A stretch of DNA of 5,470 nt from Syntrophomonadaceae bacterium. Lineage in GTDB: Bacteria > Bacillota > Dethiobacteria > DTU022. The notes under the pieces were generated by a model. That model saw only the letters and a program-made list of their open reading frames with translations. It made no database searches and was not told the origin of the DNA. The translations under genes were made by a program, and so were the position numbers. The stretch is from positions 1 to 5,470 of the forward strand of contig PXBM01000055.1 of the NCBI GenBank assembly GCA_003566935.1, read 5' to 3'. Of this stretch, positions 5,445 to 5,470 are shown piece by piece (the first letter of the stretch is position 1; every line of letters begins with the position of its first letter).

Positions 5445-5470
5445 AAAACAAACAAAACAAACAAAACAAA
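5445..5470. repeat. 9-bp tandem repeat at the right edge
   Basis: AAAACAAAC is repeated without change at 5445-5453 and 5454-5462, and a third copy (5463-5470) is cut off after 8 bases by the window end. The array may continue beyond the window. No gene is visible in it. Confidence 0.8.

Overview
The window is densely coding, entirely on the + strand, and falls into two parts. Positions 1-3457 are the 3' half of an F-type ATPase operon in the order c (tail only), b, alpha, gamma. No delta gene lies between b and alpha. The b subunit is long (288 aa) and ends in a delta-like segment. This order and these proteins match the 'alternate' or N-ATPase (atpDCQRBEFAG type), a laterally spread F1Fo enzyme usually predicted to move Na+. 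The visible end of subunit c carries the Na+-ligand pattern E-S-T-x-x-Y, which supports that prediction. The beta, epsilon, AtpQ, AtpR and a genes would be expected upstream of the window.

Positions 3458-5470 hold a second block: an 89-aa MoaD/ThiS-like sulfur-carrier protein ending in Gly-Gly, then a class III PLP aminotransferase of about 437 aa, closed by a clear Rho-independent terminator at 5397-5424. Such a pair would fit a route in which an amine is converted to an aldehyde or keto acid and a molybdopterin or tungstopterin enzyme acts next. No such enzyme is in the window, so this is only a hypothesis. The block is separated from the ATPase operon by a 118-bp AT-rich gap and has a further AT-rich leader of about 196 bp before the aminotransferase.

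The organism is a bacterium of medium GC content that uses Shine-Dalgarno sites and non-ATG starts (GTG for alpha, TTG for the aminotransferase). The gene content and the strong GGAGG-type sites would suit an anaerobic, perhaps salt-adapted, Clostridia-like Firmicute, but the sequence does not fix the taxon; N-ATPase operons are transferred widely and are a poor taxonomic guide.

The main points for a second look are the Na+ motif in c, the b/delta-like architecture with a recent 8-codon repeat in its linker, a palindromic element between alpha and gamma whose loop holds the gamma ribosome binding site, the orphan sulfur carrier beside the aminotransferase, a perfect 14-bp palindrome in the aminotransferase leader, and a 9-bp tandem repeat running off the right edge. 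I found no CRISPR array, tRNA, rRNA or insertion sequence.
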